Shown: positions 36,801 through 46,111, counted from the first letter of the stretch. The stretch is DNA of 64,000 nucleotides from Artemia franciscana (GCF_032884065.1 NC_088871.1:44316619-44380618), one strand, 5' to 3'. Program-made: numbers and translations. The notes: generated from the sequence alone by a model not told the origin.

Positions 36801-39800
36801 AGGTTAAAAAGCTGTGTGCAGTAGGGTTGACCAGCTTATTTTCAACCTACCTGAGCCTCCTGAAGTCACGACCAACAGTCTTTGCAGATAACATGCTTCC
36901 ATCGTCTAAAGCCTTCCGACATTGTCTTATCAATTGATTACCAACTGAAGATCTACTCTTTTCTTTCTCCTTTATTTATCCTTTGAAGATAGAAAGAAGA
37001 ATTGAGAAACTAATAAAAGCAAGCGTCTGCCCTCTTGATATACATTTTTCTGTTATTAGTGACTTCAGTGATTTTCTTTCAAAGCCTCTGTCTATCCTTT
37101 TGAATAAGATAACTAGAGCTTCGTTTGATTTAGTATTACAGAGCCGACAGGCAATCGAGATCATTTTTATCTTTCCAATTCGATATTTCCCTTTCTATGT
37201 CGGCAATAAAATAGCAAATGGAAGACGCTATTTGGTGATAGTTTCAAATTTAAAGTTAATTAAACTAAATTAACCGATTGACAGCTTTAAACGACTCTAA
37301 GCTCCTTACCGTTCATGAACGGAATCAAAACATCTTAAAAAAAAAAAAATCATCAGTTCACCATTCATTTTGAATTTGAGATTTCCGTTTCAAAAAAGAG
37401 CGAACCTCTCTATTTGTCATTTAAAGACGACAAAAGGTTTGTTGATCATTAATATTTTGCAAATGAAATTCCAGCTATACTGGAAGAGAAGTAGAAGAAA
37501 ACGGATTCATCCGCAGAAGGTACCCAAGGCATATGAACCTTTCTCTCATTATAGCCCTGGAAAACGCAGCTCTGTTTTATAGTTGTGTAACGAAAGGGCT
37601 ATTTTAACTCTTTTTTTTTCAGGTCGACTGGTATTTGCTGGATACAACGATTACACCGTTAATGTGTGGGACACACTAAAGAGCGTCAGATTAACGATAC
37701 TATACGGACATGAAAATCGAGTCTCTTCTTTGAAAATCTCGCCAGACGGAACATGCTTTGCAACAAGCTCCTGGGATTATACAATTCGGGTAAGTTTGAT
37801 ATAAATCTATGAAAAACATGAAGATTCTCCCCACTGAAGCAAGCAAGGCATATATAAAATAACACACAAATGCTGAAAATAACTCTGAAGGTTGTCTAGG
37901 TCAGCAACAAGCAAACAGGGTCTGCTTGCTCTATGTTCAACAATATCTGTATATTTCCTAGAAAGTTTGGTACTCTGTAAATACCATATTACGTTTGTTG
38001 GAAATGTGTATTCCACCCTCGGATTCTGTATGCTCACCGCCAGCTCCACGGGCTTGAAGGTTGTATTTAGCAACAGCTACTTCCGATATTCTGCGGTAAG
38101 CAGCAAGTTTTGGCATTTGAATGTAAACAGAAGCGCGATTGGTGGTACCCATGTTCGATGGGCGGAAATTCAAATATCCAAAACGATAATTGTGGGAAAA
38201 GGGAGTACGCTCCTCAATTTTATCGATTGCATTTATCAAACGGCTAAACAGCTTTAAGGTCACCACCCCTTTACATAGAGATGACAATTAAATTATCTTT
38301 GCCGTCCAACCAATCCAAAAAGGTCTTAGTATGATTGTGGTAAATATCGCGGCCAGTTAACTTGTAGCGGCAAGCATTAGCAGCGTCGAAGAAGAAATCG
38401 CCCTCTTTGAATAAGAAAATGATTACCAATTGACTGTTGTTAGACTTCTTTGATCATGCCATTGAGATAAAAGTAGGCACCCTTGGGTTCCAGCTCAAGA
38501 CCATATAGGATAGATGAAACTTTTATTCCATCTATTAGTGCTGAGCTTCTGTGAAGCAGGGATTGGATTGTTATCCTTGAAGAGAATAGCTTTGAAGAGA
38601 ACATAAGGGCAGATGACAAACGTGCAATCAGGACAGAAATCTCTGAGAGCGTAAATATCACCAAACTCACCAGGCAAGTGAGATCCATTCGTAGTAAATC
38701 AATAAGTAAATCAGTGGATCAAAGAAATTGTAAGACCCCGCATCAGGGGCATAGATACCGACTTCAGGATCAAGATCATCATCGGCATAACTGGATATCG
38801 TCAAGAAGACTAGTTCCAAGGTTTGTTTTTAGAGTTTTAAGCTGATCAAGGACCTCGTGAGTTAAATATTTTCTGAGAAGGGACTTTTAATAGGTAGAAG
38901 CTTTAAGTTTCAGGAATCTAGTTCCTCTTTGTCAAGTGCGCCAGTATCAACCATGATTTCTTAGAAAGTCTTGACCAAAAAAACCTTTCAGACAAGCTCA
39001 AGAATGAACAATATATGCCAATTTTTTCTTAAGAAAACTGTGCTATTGTATTTCCTTATTTACGATCGCTATTATATGTATAAATGTACGTACATGTTGG
39101 AATTTGTATACCCTAATTTTGAATATAATTTAATGTCTTTGTGGCAATTACTGTTAAACGTTTTATGACATTTCGAACATGGACAAAGTGGTAGATCAGT
39201 CGATATTAGACTTGCAGCTCCAGGAGTACCATAGAGGCAAAACTTTCGTAGTACTTTACTGCTGCCAATAAGCTGTTGTTGCAACTTAGCCCTGGTAAGT
39301 TGAAACGAAGACACCTCGAAGGGAGCTTCAATATTTTTTTACGAAAATTATTCTTTCTATTTCTAAATATCGCTATGTTCCAAGAACTAAAAAAAGAAAA
39401 AAACAGAATGCTGGCTCTATTTGTGTGTCTAAAAAAAATTCAAAAATTCCTATGATCAAACGGATTTCCTTATTTCAAAACAAAAAAAGAAAAAATGAAA
39501 AATGTATTTGGTTGGTAAAGAAAAATTCACGTCACGTTTTAATTTTCTTTTAATAAGCAAAAACAGATATAACTGTAAAAAAATGTGTTTGAATAAATCT
39601 CAGGAAAAGGGGCGTTCCGAACATGTATTGGATAGGTAAAGTTGTTCTAGGTGGTAGTCCTAAACTTATAATCATAATTTAATTGTAATTGGCATCAAAA
39701 TAAAAGTATATCCTTCAACATATAAAGTTTGAAAGTAAAAGCCACAGTATAGAATAAAAAAACCCACAGTAAGCTTTTAAATTTCCAAATTTCTAATTTC

Positions 39801-40439
39801 AAATTTAAATATCTAGATATTGCCGAGCTTCTTGAAAAAAAGAAATAAAAAAAAAACAAACAAGAATGAATAATGGCTCTTTTTGTGCGTCTCAAAAAGC
39901 TTTTAGAATTCCCATGCCCCACTAATATTTCTTTTCCTTACTACCAAAATAAAAGAAAAAGAAAAAAAAATGAAATCTGTAGGCTACTATACTTGACAAA
40001 AAATATTTTTCATTTTTTTCAAGTTTTTCGTTTTTTCATATTTTTCAAGTTTAGAATTTTATGTCTTTTTAATAAGAGATAACAGATATAATTTTAAGAA
40101 ATAAAAATTGTGTTTGAACATATCTTTGGAAATGGGTGTTTCCTGTCTTTTTCTCCTTTCCAACATCTCAGGCAAATCTAGTGAATGAACCGGAAGCTAT
40201 TATTCTATTCTATATGCATAAGTTAGTTTTAATTTCAGTACTTTAGTGTTTCTGCTAATGACGACCGTTGTATGCGTGGTCGAAATGTCTAGACTTTAGA
40301 CATCCAGAGCCTGTATTTCCGAAGGTCCTCTTTCTGGACTTAGATCCATTTTAGGGCTGTAAAATTTACCCGTTTTAAGCCTTATGATCTTAAACACTTT
40401 CATTCGTTATTTTTGTTTCTTTTTCAGGTCTGGGGATAA
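9707..40439 (+). CDS. GNB5: G protein subunit beta-5 (Gbeta5), complete gene, nine coding exons
   Basis: Spliced coding sequence: 9707-9830, 15106-15242, 17282-17400, 22225-22351, 24241-24384, 30844-30984, 35269-35365, 37623-37789, 40428-40439. These total 1068 bases (355 residues plus stop), close to the roughly 353 residues of vertebrate Gbeta5. All introns are GT-AG and every junction keeps phase. The protein has an N-terminal coiled coil ([15 protein letters not shown]), then seven WD40 blades. Stretches typical of Gbeta5 rather than Gbeta1-4 include [35 protein letters not shown] and the C-terminal IRVWG. Gbeta5 pairs with the GGL domain of R7 RGS proteins and helps to end Gi/o signalling, mainly in neurons. 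The start has A at -3, G at +4 and an in-frame stop 12 bases upstream. Introns total almost 30 kb and are full of repeats. Confidence 0.97.
10840..12240. repeat. Diverged copy of the dispersed palindromic repeat family
   Basis: The order of blocks matches the better copy at 24.5-29.4 kb. It has a T/C-rich stretch, then TGGTCCTAGAA..GAGGGCTCATT (about 10980-11012), then TTGGAAGGCAACTAG (11058-11072). After that come TTGGGAAGT and a G-rich zone with many degenerate GGGGAAATTTCC-like words (11220-11900), and near 12130 a GCGTAAAGAGAGGGGCATTGAGGA block of the core hairpin. Many substitutions show that it is old. Confidence 0.65.
13690..14095. repeat. Degenerate tandem repeat (about 70-100 bp units)
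   Basis: Units share TTCTTTACCCCAGG and CCTTCAGGG near 13828-13855, 13902-13926 and 13960-13985, with GTTACCTAATA/GTTATGTAATAG between them. Unit length varies. No coding sense. Confidence 0.6.
14105..14585. repeat. GC-richer minisatellite with CCCTAGCA(A/T)CCAATT units
   Basis: Roughly 15 units of about 30-40 bp share GGGGNCCCTAGC followed by AATCAATTCCA. Base composition is sharply richer in G+C than the surroundings. The open frame across 14347-14586 only reads the repeat (LASDF, LASNF) and is not a gene. Confidence 0.75.
14790..14990. repeat. Right end of the palindromic repeat family
   Basis: It matches 29185-29385 block by block, including GGCTAGTAACTTTTGATG, TTACTATTGAGC and the terminal AGTTCGTTATCACGAACTGTTTGAT. 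It is a truncated copy with one end only. Confidence 0.75.
15106..15242 (+). CDS. GNB5: Gbeta5 exon 2 (start of WD blade 1)
   Basis: Acceptor TTTTTAG, donor GTTAAA. Encodes [11 protein letters not shown] through [20 protein letters not shown] to SSSQ. Confidence 0.95.
15243..17281. other. Gbeta5 intron 2
   Basis: It holds a half copy of the core hairpin family (about 15930-16080, ending GTCGCTCCTTGCTATCAGTTAAAAA). The ORFs at 15386-15666 and 16165-16347 have no recognisable content. Confidence 0.5.
17282..17400 (+). CDS. GNB5: Gbeta5 exon 3
   Basis: Acceptor TTTTCTAG, donor GTGAGT. Encodes [20 protein letters not shown] and the following blade, ending in a split Gly codon. Confidence 0.97.
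18764..19095. repeat. 332-bp direct repeat, copy A
   Basis: Starts TTTTTAAAATTATTTCAGTT and ends AAATCGAGAATTG. It recurs at 19471-19802, offset 707 bases. I see three differences over 332 bases and no indel. Confidence 0.92.
19471..19802. repeat. 332-bp direct repeat, copy B
   Basis: Second copy of 18764-19095. The differences seen are GGTTTCGG for GGTTTTGG, CACGTG for CACATG and TTTGAAATC for TTTAAAATC. The 375 bases between the copies are not duplicated. Confidence 0.92.
20796..20920 (+). pseudogene. Possible Cys-rich (EB-module-like) exon fragment
   Basis: After an acceptor-like TTTGAACAG, a frame reads [13 protein letters not shown] then [17 protein letters not shown]. The Cys and Gly spacing recalls invertebrate EB modules of secreted or adhesive proteins. 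No donor or continuing domain is seen. Weak. Confidence 0.25.
21422..21745 (+). CDS. Unidentified exon-like ORF inside Gbeta5 intron 3
   Basis: A good acceptor (CCCTTCTCCCCAG) is followed by 107 open codons ending in TAA at 21743-21745. The translation looks like real protein, with balanced composition: [69 protein letters not shown]. There is no Met near the acceptor, so it would be the last exon of a nested or overlapping + strand gene, or a remnant of a transposon protein. I do not recognise the family. Confidence 0.4.
   Translation, partial: FLWHKTGDIYNLSDEFIYKINETAEKHSEKLKGFTISPIEARDIHAAQTDYISYSWTKKSLCATKKITTRGNYHMMTPINAPEFPIAKSFVRCTLPSRGILQRLYED
22225..22351 (+). CDS. GNB5: Gbeta5 exon 4
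   Basis: Acceptor TTTTTAG, donor GTATTT. Encodes [11 protein letters not shown], an insert that differs from vertebrate Gbeta5, then [14 protein letters not shown]. The match to Gbeta5 is weaker than in other exons, but phase is exact on both sides. Confidence 0.93.
22526..22615 (+). repeat. Diverged echo of exon 4 and its donor-side intron
   Basis: CCATCTGTCCAGTAAGG..CCCAGTT and TTGTGGTAATTATGATCATT resemble exon 4 (CATCTGGCCAGTAAG..CCAGTT) and the intron just after it (TTGTGGTAATTATAGTCATT). The coding middle is lost, so this is a dead partial duplication. Confidence 0.45.
24241..24384 (+). CDS. GNB5: Gbeta5 exon 5
   Basis: Acceptor TTTTTTAAAG, donor GTAAGC. Encodes 48 residues, from [20 protein letters not shown] to NTFVSG. 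Confidence 0.97.
25399..25667. repeat. Core hairpin, copy 1 (about 110-bp arms)
   Basis: Left arm ACAAGTTTTTTTTAAATGAAAGTAAGGAGCGACATT through GCGCTAAAG pairs with CTTTAGCGTAAGGAGCGGG through AATGTCGCTCCTTACTTTCATTT. About 45 bases of loop, with TTTTTAAAACAATAAAAAA, lie between. Confidence 0.85.
26470..26745. repeat. Minisatellite, about 27-29 bp units
   Basis: About nine units of the type ACATATAGAACTGAACACTGGTACATTT. Two units are extended with a duplicated CACAAACTGAACTGAACAGTTGTCAATT block (26580-26650). Confidence 0.85.
26780..26945. repeat. Half copy of the core hairpin family
   Basis: Contains AGCGTAAAGAGCGGGGCGTTGATGAGG, CCCCTTTCATATACG and TGTCGCTCTTTACTTTCAGTTAAAG. Only the right arm is present. 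Confidence 0.8.
27657..27925. repeat. Core hairpin, copy 2 (nearly perfect arms)
   Basis: ACTAGTTTTTTTTAACTGAAAGTAAGGAGC through CCGCAATCCTTCGCTCTTTACGCTAAAG pairs with its reverse complement, ending GCTCCTTACTTTCAGTTAAAAAAACTAGT. The variable arm part (CCCCTCCGCAATCCTTCGC) differs from the other copies but is matched exactly by its own partner. Confidence 0.88.
28356..28436. repeat. Second, shorter hairpin of the repeat family
   Basis: CTAAAAATACTATAGCATAAAGAGCGAGGTATTTA pairs with TAAATACCTCGTTCTTTATGCTAAAGTATTTTTAG. The mirror copy lies at 24887-24957. Confidence 0.8.
30844..30984 (+). CDS. GNB5: Gbeta5 exon 6
   Basis: Acceptor TTTTTCAG, donor GTAAGA. Encodes 47 residues, from [20 protein letters not shown] to TGSDDAT. 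Residues match the Gbeta5 blade with DMRSGQ and SGSDDAT. Confidence 0.97.
31838..32070. repeat. Core hairpin family, copy with slightly eroded arms
   Basis: Left arm GAAGTAAGGAGCGACATTAA to TTTTTACGCTAAAG; right arm CTTTAGCTTAAAGAGCGGGGCGTT to TTCATACACGGGG, then cut short. Confidence 0.85.
32140..32960. repeat. Degenerate tandem repeat, units about 150-250 bp
   Basis: Four units, near 32215, 32365, 32605 and 32885, share TGATAACCTGCATGC, GTTTTGATTTAGTTCAAC and CCCTGAAAGTT. Trinucleotide-like AGCAGTAGTAG text sits between units (32460-32520). Confidence 0.6.
33618..33960. repeat. Palindromic family copy with internal deletion
   Basis: The hairpin left arm and loop (33640-33770) are followed by a shortened right arm that jumps into the ACTGTGGGGGATTAAGTCGTCCCC block seen at 28750 and 47150. 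A deletion joined two parts of the family. Confidence 0.8.
35269..35365 (+). CDS. GNB5: Gbeta5 exon 7
   Basis: Acceptor CTTTTCAG, donor GTAAGT. Encodes [20 protein letters not shown] and SVDFSVS plus one base. A GTAAGT also occurs one codon earlier, but only this donor keeps phase with exon 8. Confidence 0.97.
35366..37622. other. Gbeta5 intron 7
   Basis: 2.3 kb without a recognised element. The ORFs at 36234-36443 and 36746-37582 look like chance. A near-duplicate of the intron start (TTGAATTCTCAGTAAGTCGTAAG at 35458) echoes the end of exon 7. Confidence 0.5.
37623..37789 (+). CDS. GNB5: Gbeta5 exon 8
   Basis: Acceptor TTTTTTTTTCAG, donor GTAAGT. Encodes [20 protein letters not shown], then [18 protein letters not shown] to WDYTIR (last two blades). 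Confidence 0.97.
37890..38954 (-). pseudogene. Arginine kinase pseudogene, antisense in Gbeta5 intron 8
   Basis: On the - strand an uninterrupted run of arginine kinase similarity covers the whole protein. It starts at ATG 38954-38952 ([12 protein letters not shown]), then [130 protein letters not shown] and [17 protein letters not shown]. Arginine kinase makes phosphoarginine from ATP and arginine. It is about 1 kb with no introns but several frameshifts and stops. The catalytic Cys of the CPTNLGT motif is Arg here, and the substrate-binding Glu of NEEDHL is Lys. This fits a retrocopy, although I see no poly(A) tract. Confidence 0.92.
40428..40439 (+). CDS. GNB5: Gbeta5 exon 9 (last four codons)
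   Basis: After TTTCTTTTTCAG the exon codes V-W-G-stop, the usual end of Gbeta proteins. The 3' UTR follows directly. Confidence 0.93.
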   Translation, partial: VWG

Positions 40440-40525
40440 AACAAACAGAAGATTTTGTCTTGATTCTTTTATGGTATTTTGTATTTACTTTTTGTTATTC
40501 GCTATACAATCGATGTAATAAGGAA

Positions 40526-40531
40526 AATAAA
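40526..40531 (+). terminator. Poly(A) signal of Gbeta5
   Basis: AATAAA 87 bases after the stop codon, in a short AT-rich 3' UTR. Confidence 0.75.
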
Positions 40532-40559
40532 TATGGTAAATCATAGTTGCTCATATTTA

Positions 40560-41600
40560 GTCTTCTTCCATCCCTGTTTTCCCGAAAACCCTTTTTACAA
40601 GTGACTAAGCAAACAGAAAAAAAAACTAAGGTGTTAAATTTTCAAATGGGCTACTGAGAGAAAGCTGAAAGAGCAATGTTAAGAGAATAGCAGAAAATAA
40701 ACACCAGAAATAAAAAGAGACGCAACAAAGTTACAACTCAAAAAAAGAAAGGAAGGAATGATTTAGATAAAAATAGCAAATAGAGAATATATAGAACGAA
40801 TAAAGGAAATGGGAAATGTTAAGCAATGAACATATGAAGACTAATAATTATAAAGCAAATGTTCCTTGTGAAACTGTTGCCAGATCACCAAATTGTAATA
40901 CAAATTTTTTCTTAAAATGAATCAATCAATCAATCAAAATGAATCGATTAATTGTCAATCAATCAATTGCTACAGATAAAATATACATACGTAGCCGACA
41001 GAGACTTTGTTTTAACGAAAGGATGCTGAAATATAGAATGACTTAGGCAAACATGCAATGCCACTTGGTGAAGGAAATCGACAAAGAAGGCAATCCAGGT
41101 ATGCAAAATTAACAATGGGATTATACAAAACAAATTTTGACATCAATAGAGGAGCACATATTCTGTTATTTTCTTGAAGGGGCTCTGTTTTTCAAGTTTA
41201 AAATTTAAAGTTCAATTTAAGCCTATTCGCTATAAAAAGTATCCGAGTTTTGAGTGTTTGTTATTCCTTAAATTGAGAAAACACTTTCCAAAATGGAATG
41301 AAAAAGAAGTGTAATAATAGGGAGTGAGAGGGAGCTAAAATGATCAGTGAATTATAAGAAATATATATAAAGTAATGTATGATTTGATTTGTAGTTCAAG
41401 GTGAAAACATCTGTCTAGAATTGGATATTATAAATTTCAAACCAGTAAGCTTTTCAGTGAATTTTAATCCCTGCGAACTAGTTAGGTTTCGCAATACCTG
41501 GCAAAGGATTAAAGTTCGTGACCTTGATTAATATTATTACGCAGCATTTCAGTAAGCGAGAGATAATCCTATGGTCATAATTATCAAATCATATAGACTC
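40560..41600. other. Intergenic stretch
   Basis: No gene seen. Contains an AATC-rich patch (40918-40970) and the first GGGAGTGAGAGGGAGCTAAAATGA unit (41322-41345), which returns beyond the retrotransposon at 45471. Confidence 0.5.
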
Positions 41601-41857
41601 ATTAATTACTTTTGGAAATTTTTACTTATAAGCGAGCAGAAGAGGGGAGGTTTTCTGTAGCAAGCGTCGTTGTACCTGCCGGGAGTGTGTCTCCCTTAAA
41701 TTGCAGGGAATAGATGGCAGGAGCCTACGCTTCCCTCGCTTATTGGTATTTTGAGCTTCTGAAATTCAGCCAACTACCATTCAGCTTTAGTGCGGTTAAA
41801 ACGTGTTTTGCCCATGGTTATGTTTTTGACTCGGAGTTGGATTAACAGACTATTTTC

Positions 41858-42958
41858 ATGAAAATGGACTCTGATTCGGATACAGACTGCTTTGTTTATG
41901 CCCCGGTTCTGAACTTTCTGCAGTATAATAATGAAAAAGGTGTCGAAGCTACAGTGATCTTAAAATTTGCGGTCGAATTCTTCGAGTCAAGTGATATTGC
42001 CAAATCGAAGAAAATCCTGTGGGATTCGCTGCCGAAATTGACCGAGCCCTATCCAAGGCGCACGGGCTCAAACGCAGCTTTGAATCATTTGAAAGACATG
42101 TTAGAACTTCTTCAAAATCAGAGTGCTTCCGAGGACATGCCTGTCTTTGTTATCCGTTCCCCAGCCGAAGTTCCCTGTATTCCAGCAGTTGCTTACTCCA
42201 GGATAGCTTTTGACCTTAATGGAATTCAACAGACTCTTTCGCAAGTTAATGAGAAAATGTCAGCTTATGATCTGAATTTCCCCAGCCTTCCGAGCAGTGC
42301 TACTGGTAGTGATATAAGCAAAGCCCCTGTTATTATCACGAATGTACCACGTGATATCGATAATGCATCAAAACGGAAGGAAAGAATTGACTGTATTTCT
42401 GGTCACGAGTGCATTGATACTGTTCGAGCCTCTGGTGAAAAATCGATTGTGAAGATAGATAGCATGGCCGCTGCTGACTTTTGCAAATCTGCGCGCTCGG
42501 TTTTTCGTGATTGTGAAGCAAAAATGGTGGAGAAAAAGTTTTTTGGTATCATGAAAGGCGTTGCACAAGATCTTGATCTTGCACCTCTTAAAGCTTGCAG
42601 GGGTGTTCGAGACGCTATGAGAATTGGGAGCTCAAATTGTGCGAAAATTACGTTCGAAGACGAAATTTCTCTTTCCTCGGCCCTTAAATCTGGACTGTAG
42701 ATAGGCTATGAACTATTCCGAGTGTATGAATATCGGCGAATTCCTAGGTGCTGCAGGAAATGTCAATCACCTGACCACCTTGCTGCAAAATGTCCCGATA
42801 AAAACTACAAATGCTCACGGTGCTCTGGTCCCCATATGAACTCCAGTGACTCACCTTGCAGTAACACCCCAAAGTATACAAATTGTAGTGGAGATCATGT
42901 TGCTTACAGTTTTCGTTGCTCCAAACTAAAGGCTCTTGCTAATTCCAAAGTTCCATGA
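41858..42958 (+). pseudogene. LINE ORF1 (gag-like, CCHC zinc knuckles) with one premature stop
   Basis: One frame runs from 41858 to 42958 (366 codons), interrupted only by a TAG at 42698-42700. The C-terminal part has CRKCQSPDHLAAKC (a C-x2-C-x4-H-x4-C knuckle), a second knuckle (CSRCSGPHMNSSDSPC) and a third that has lost its first Cys (TNCSGDHVAYSFRC). The N-terminal 280 residues have no clear domain. Such proteins bind the element RNA. Without the single stop it would be intact, so the copy is fairly young. Confidence 0.88.
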
Positions 42959-45355
42959 CCTTCTCGCTTGCAATCATGAATGAGTATAAAGTCTCAGTTT
43001 GCTCTTTCAACATCAATGGGACAAAGGATAAAGTGTTAAGCCTTGATGAGAAACTAGCTAATCATGATGTTGTTCTCTTACAAGAACACCTGCTCCCAAG
43101 TTGCAGTGTAAACGTTCTAAGGCGAAGTTCTCAACATGCTGTTTTCATCACGAATGCCCGACGTACCCGAGGCAGGCCTTCTGGCGGTCTTGCCTGTATA
43201 ATTAAGCGATCTATGCCTAGCTATTTGTCTCCTAGCTACTACCAATCCTCTGAACACTCAAATTTAGACCACTGTATCTGCCATCATTCATTAAAAACTT
43301 CAGCAGTACATGTTGATGAAGATGAGAGAGATTATGATCATTTACCTCTGTATTTTGATATTATGGTTACTTCTGACATATACTCGAACCAACCCTCAAT
43401 GTCGCATAAGTGGTTTGAAAAACGTGATTGGTCTAGTGCGAACATGCCTCTTTACCTTGCTACCCTTGGAACTCTACTGTCCACCGTACGTGTCCCTTTC
43501 CATCTTCTTTGCACAAATGCGTATCCTATTATTGAAAATGCTCGTGCTGATTTGAATCGCTATTATCGTGACATTATCTTATGTATAAAGCAAGCTGAAG
43601 CTGTGGCCATCCCGCTGATCCGTGTCAGGCGGAATACCCAAAAACCAATTTGGAAGTGTGATCCTTTGCTGAAAAAAGTCAAGAATAAGGCCAAATTCTG
43701 GTTAAGAATCTGGTCTGCCTGTGGTCGACTTTCTCGGGGTACCGTGTTTGATCTAAAACAAAAGACGAAACTCGAATATAAACGCCATCTTCGTGCCGTT
43801 CGTTACTCCGGTGAAACTTTTCCGAAAAGTAATAGTGAGTGGCGAAAAGTAATAAATTCTGCCAAGTTTCCGGATGCAAGTTCTAGTGATATTATATCTC
43901 GTCCATCTTGGATCGAACATTATTCAAAAATATTTTCAAAAGTTAATTATGCGGTGCATAAGTGTTTCTCGTGTTTGCTTGAAAAAAATTTGCCGTCACG
44001 TTTATGTCAGAGACATGTGATTCCAGTTGAAAAGTGGGCTATTATTAAAGGTATTAAGGGTTTAAAATCAATACTTTGGATATTGATGGGATTAGTGTTT
44101 TGAATCTTGTTCCGAATTCTTTTGAACTGGTATCTCATCTCCAACTGTTTTTTCAAATGTGTTTGAGTAGTTCGTGTGTGCCCGATTCGTTCCTATCGGT
44201 AGCGTTACGTCACTTCTAAAAAAGGAAAAGATCCGATTTCTTGTAGTTCTTATAGGCCGATAACGGTAGCTTGTACTCTTAGCAAGCTTTTTGAACACCT
44301 CCTACTACCTTATATCACTAAGCTTGCTCTAAATGATGATAATTAATTTGGTTTTAGATCTGGGCTAGGCTGTCAGCATGCTCACCGTGCTTTGACTTCT
44401 TTATTAAAAGATGCCCATCGCACTCGTCGCGTACTTCATTTCGCAACCCTAGACTTGTCTAAAGCATTTGACAGTATTTGCCATACTCAAGCATGGACAG
44501 CATTATGCCAGAGAGGAGTAAATCCGTCGGTAATTCACGTGCTTCGTTTCTGGTACTCCTATTCTTACCTTTGCCCTAAGTCATTAGATAATTCTTATTT
44601 TGGTCATATCCCTGTTCGTTGCGGTGTAAGACAAGGGGGAGTTCTTTCGCCGTATATTTTTAATGCTTGTATTGAAAATGTATTATCGAAAATATCGACT
44701 ACGTGCCTACTAGGACCATCTGATGTCTCATATCTGGCTTATGCGGATGGCCTTCTTCTGATTAGTCAAACTGAGTCTGGTCTTGCCCGTTCAGTGAAGT
44801 CAGTTACTTCCGCTTTCCGCGATATCGGCCTGTACCAAAATATTGACAAGTGCGAGTTTCTTGTTTTCAACGGTAATAATTGTTCAGAATCACCATACTG
44901 CGATGGTTTTAGTATTCCTCGTGTTAAATCGTTTCGTTGGCTTGGTATAACAGTATGCGATTCTATGAATACTCTCCGGTCTCTTGCTGTCAAAGATATT
45001 ATTGATAAGCTGAGGCTCGGTTACTCTAGGATTGTAGCAAATCGTGGACACTATAGGAGAAGAGAGCTAACTGGGCTTTACTCAAATTTTTGTGATCATT
45101 CTGTGCTCTTCTGTTCTGATATTAGGCCACTTCTGTTGACTGGTGAGCTAAAACGTATTCGCATAAATTATTACCGGTACTGCAAATTTCCTTTATATCT
45201 ACCTCGTTCTTACCGGAATACAAAACTGGTTAAAAAGTATTGTGCGACAGATATTAGTGGTGCTTTCTAAAAATTATCTGCGAAGCTAGCTATTGAAGCG
45301 CTTTATAGGCTAGGATGTTTTCATCGCCTTATCCGTCTTTTTTCTGTATGTGATT
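42955..45355 (+). pseudogene. LINE ORF2 (endonuclease and reverse transcriptase), broken
   Basis: The start ATG overlaps the ORF1 stop as ATGA (42955-42958); a second Met is at 42976. The apurinic-type endonuclease begins SVCSFNINGT and has VVLLQEHLLPS, but about 100 residues are missing before YDHLPL (normally SDHxP). A frameshift region (44103-44390) holds readable but broken sequence (RPITVACTLSKLFEHLL). The reverse transcriptase (44392-45270) shows DLSKAFDSI, then GVRQGGVLSPYIFN. The catalytic YADD is YADG (about 44740-44751). The C-terminal LPLYLPRSYRN-like end follows. It cannot be active. Confidence 0.93.
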
Positions 45356-45470
45356 AAATTTGTTTCTTTTGTATTACTTTTGCTGTTTTTCTTTTGTATT
45401 TTACTCCACTTAACGTCTGTTTTGTGAAGTGGGTGATAAATAAATTATTATTATTATTATTATTATATAA

Positions 45471-45625
45471 GGGAGCGAGAGGGAGCTAAAATGATTTGTG
45501 AGTTAAAAGAAATATATAAAAAGAAGTGTATAAAAGGGAGCGAGAGGGATCTAAGACTTGTGAGTTATAAGAAATTTGAGTTATATGATTTGTGAGTTAT
45601 AAGAAATATATATTGAAGACTGAAT
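45471..45625. repeat. Short tandem repeat flanking the LINE 3' end
   Basis: Units AAGGGAGCGAGAGGGAGCTAAAATGA (45471) and AAGGGAGCGAGAGGGATCTAAGACTTG (45535), with TTGTGAGTTATAAGAAAT repeated. A close unit precedes the LINE at 41318-41370. Confidence 0.7.
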
Positions 45626-46110
45626 CATAACGCAGAGAGATATCTAAAAATGATGATCTAACGTTATTAAATATTAGATTTGGATTCAAAGAAAAAATAA
45701 AAAGCAAGTCACTATTTAGGGAAAAAACTAGTATCTAAATTATGTGGTAATTCTAGGATTCGTCCGCTATTACTTAACGAAAATAAGACTTTTGCAAGTC
45801 CTTAGGTGTAAAATCATACAAATAGCATCACAGAGCATCCCTAAGAAAAAGATTTGTCTGATATCAGGAAATTAGGGAACTACATATCATCTAGGAAAGG
45901 GATCCGTTCTCCTAGTGGAGACATTCATAAAATATTTGTCAAGGGAAAAAAGAAATATAAAAAACGATGTTTTTACAATCTTCTGCAATTTCAAATGCCA
46001 GAAAAGTTCACTTTAGCCTTATCTCCAGAATAAATTGCTAGTTTTCCATGATAAAAAGTTCTTGGAACCAAGTTTTCAGACATACATGATAAACAGATTA
46101 TTTTTTCTTC
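45626..46110. other. Intergenic stretch, nothing recognised
   Basis: AT-rich, with no long frame and no repeat identified. Confidence 0.5.
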
Positions 46111-46111
46111 G

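Larger units (their letters stand above)
41640..45468 (+). mobile_element. Non-LTR retrotransposon (LINE), nearly full length, inactive
   Basis: It has a 5' untranslated part, ORF1 with zinc knuckles, ORF2 with endonuclease and reverse transcriptase, and a 3' end with a (TTA)n tail (45445-45468). ORF1 plus ORF2 with a short simple-repeat tail fits the Jockey/I/CR1 assemblage; I cannot set the clade. The 5' limit is a guess. No clear target-site duplication was found. Confidence 0.9.

Noticed and set aside
42019-42213. Small ORFs within the LINE
   Set aside because: Shadow frames of ORF1 and ORF2.
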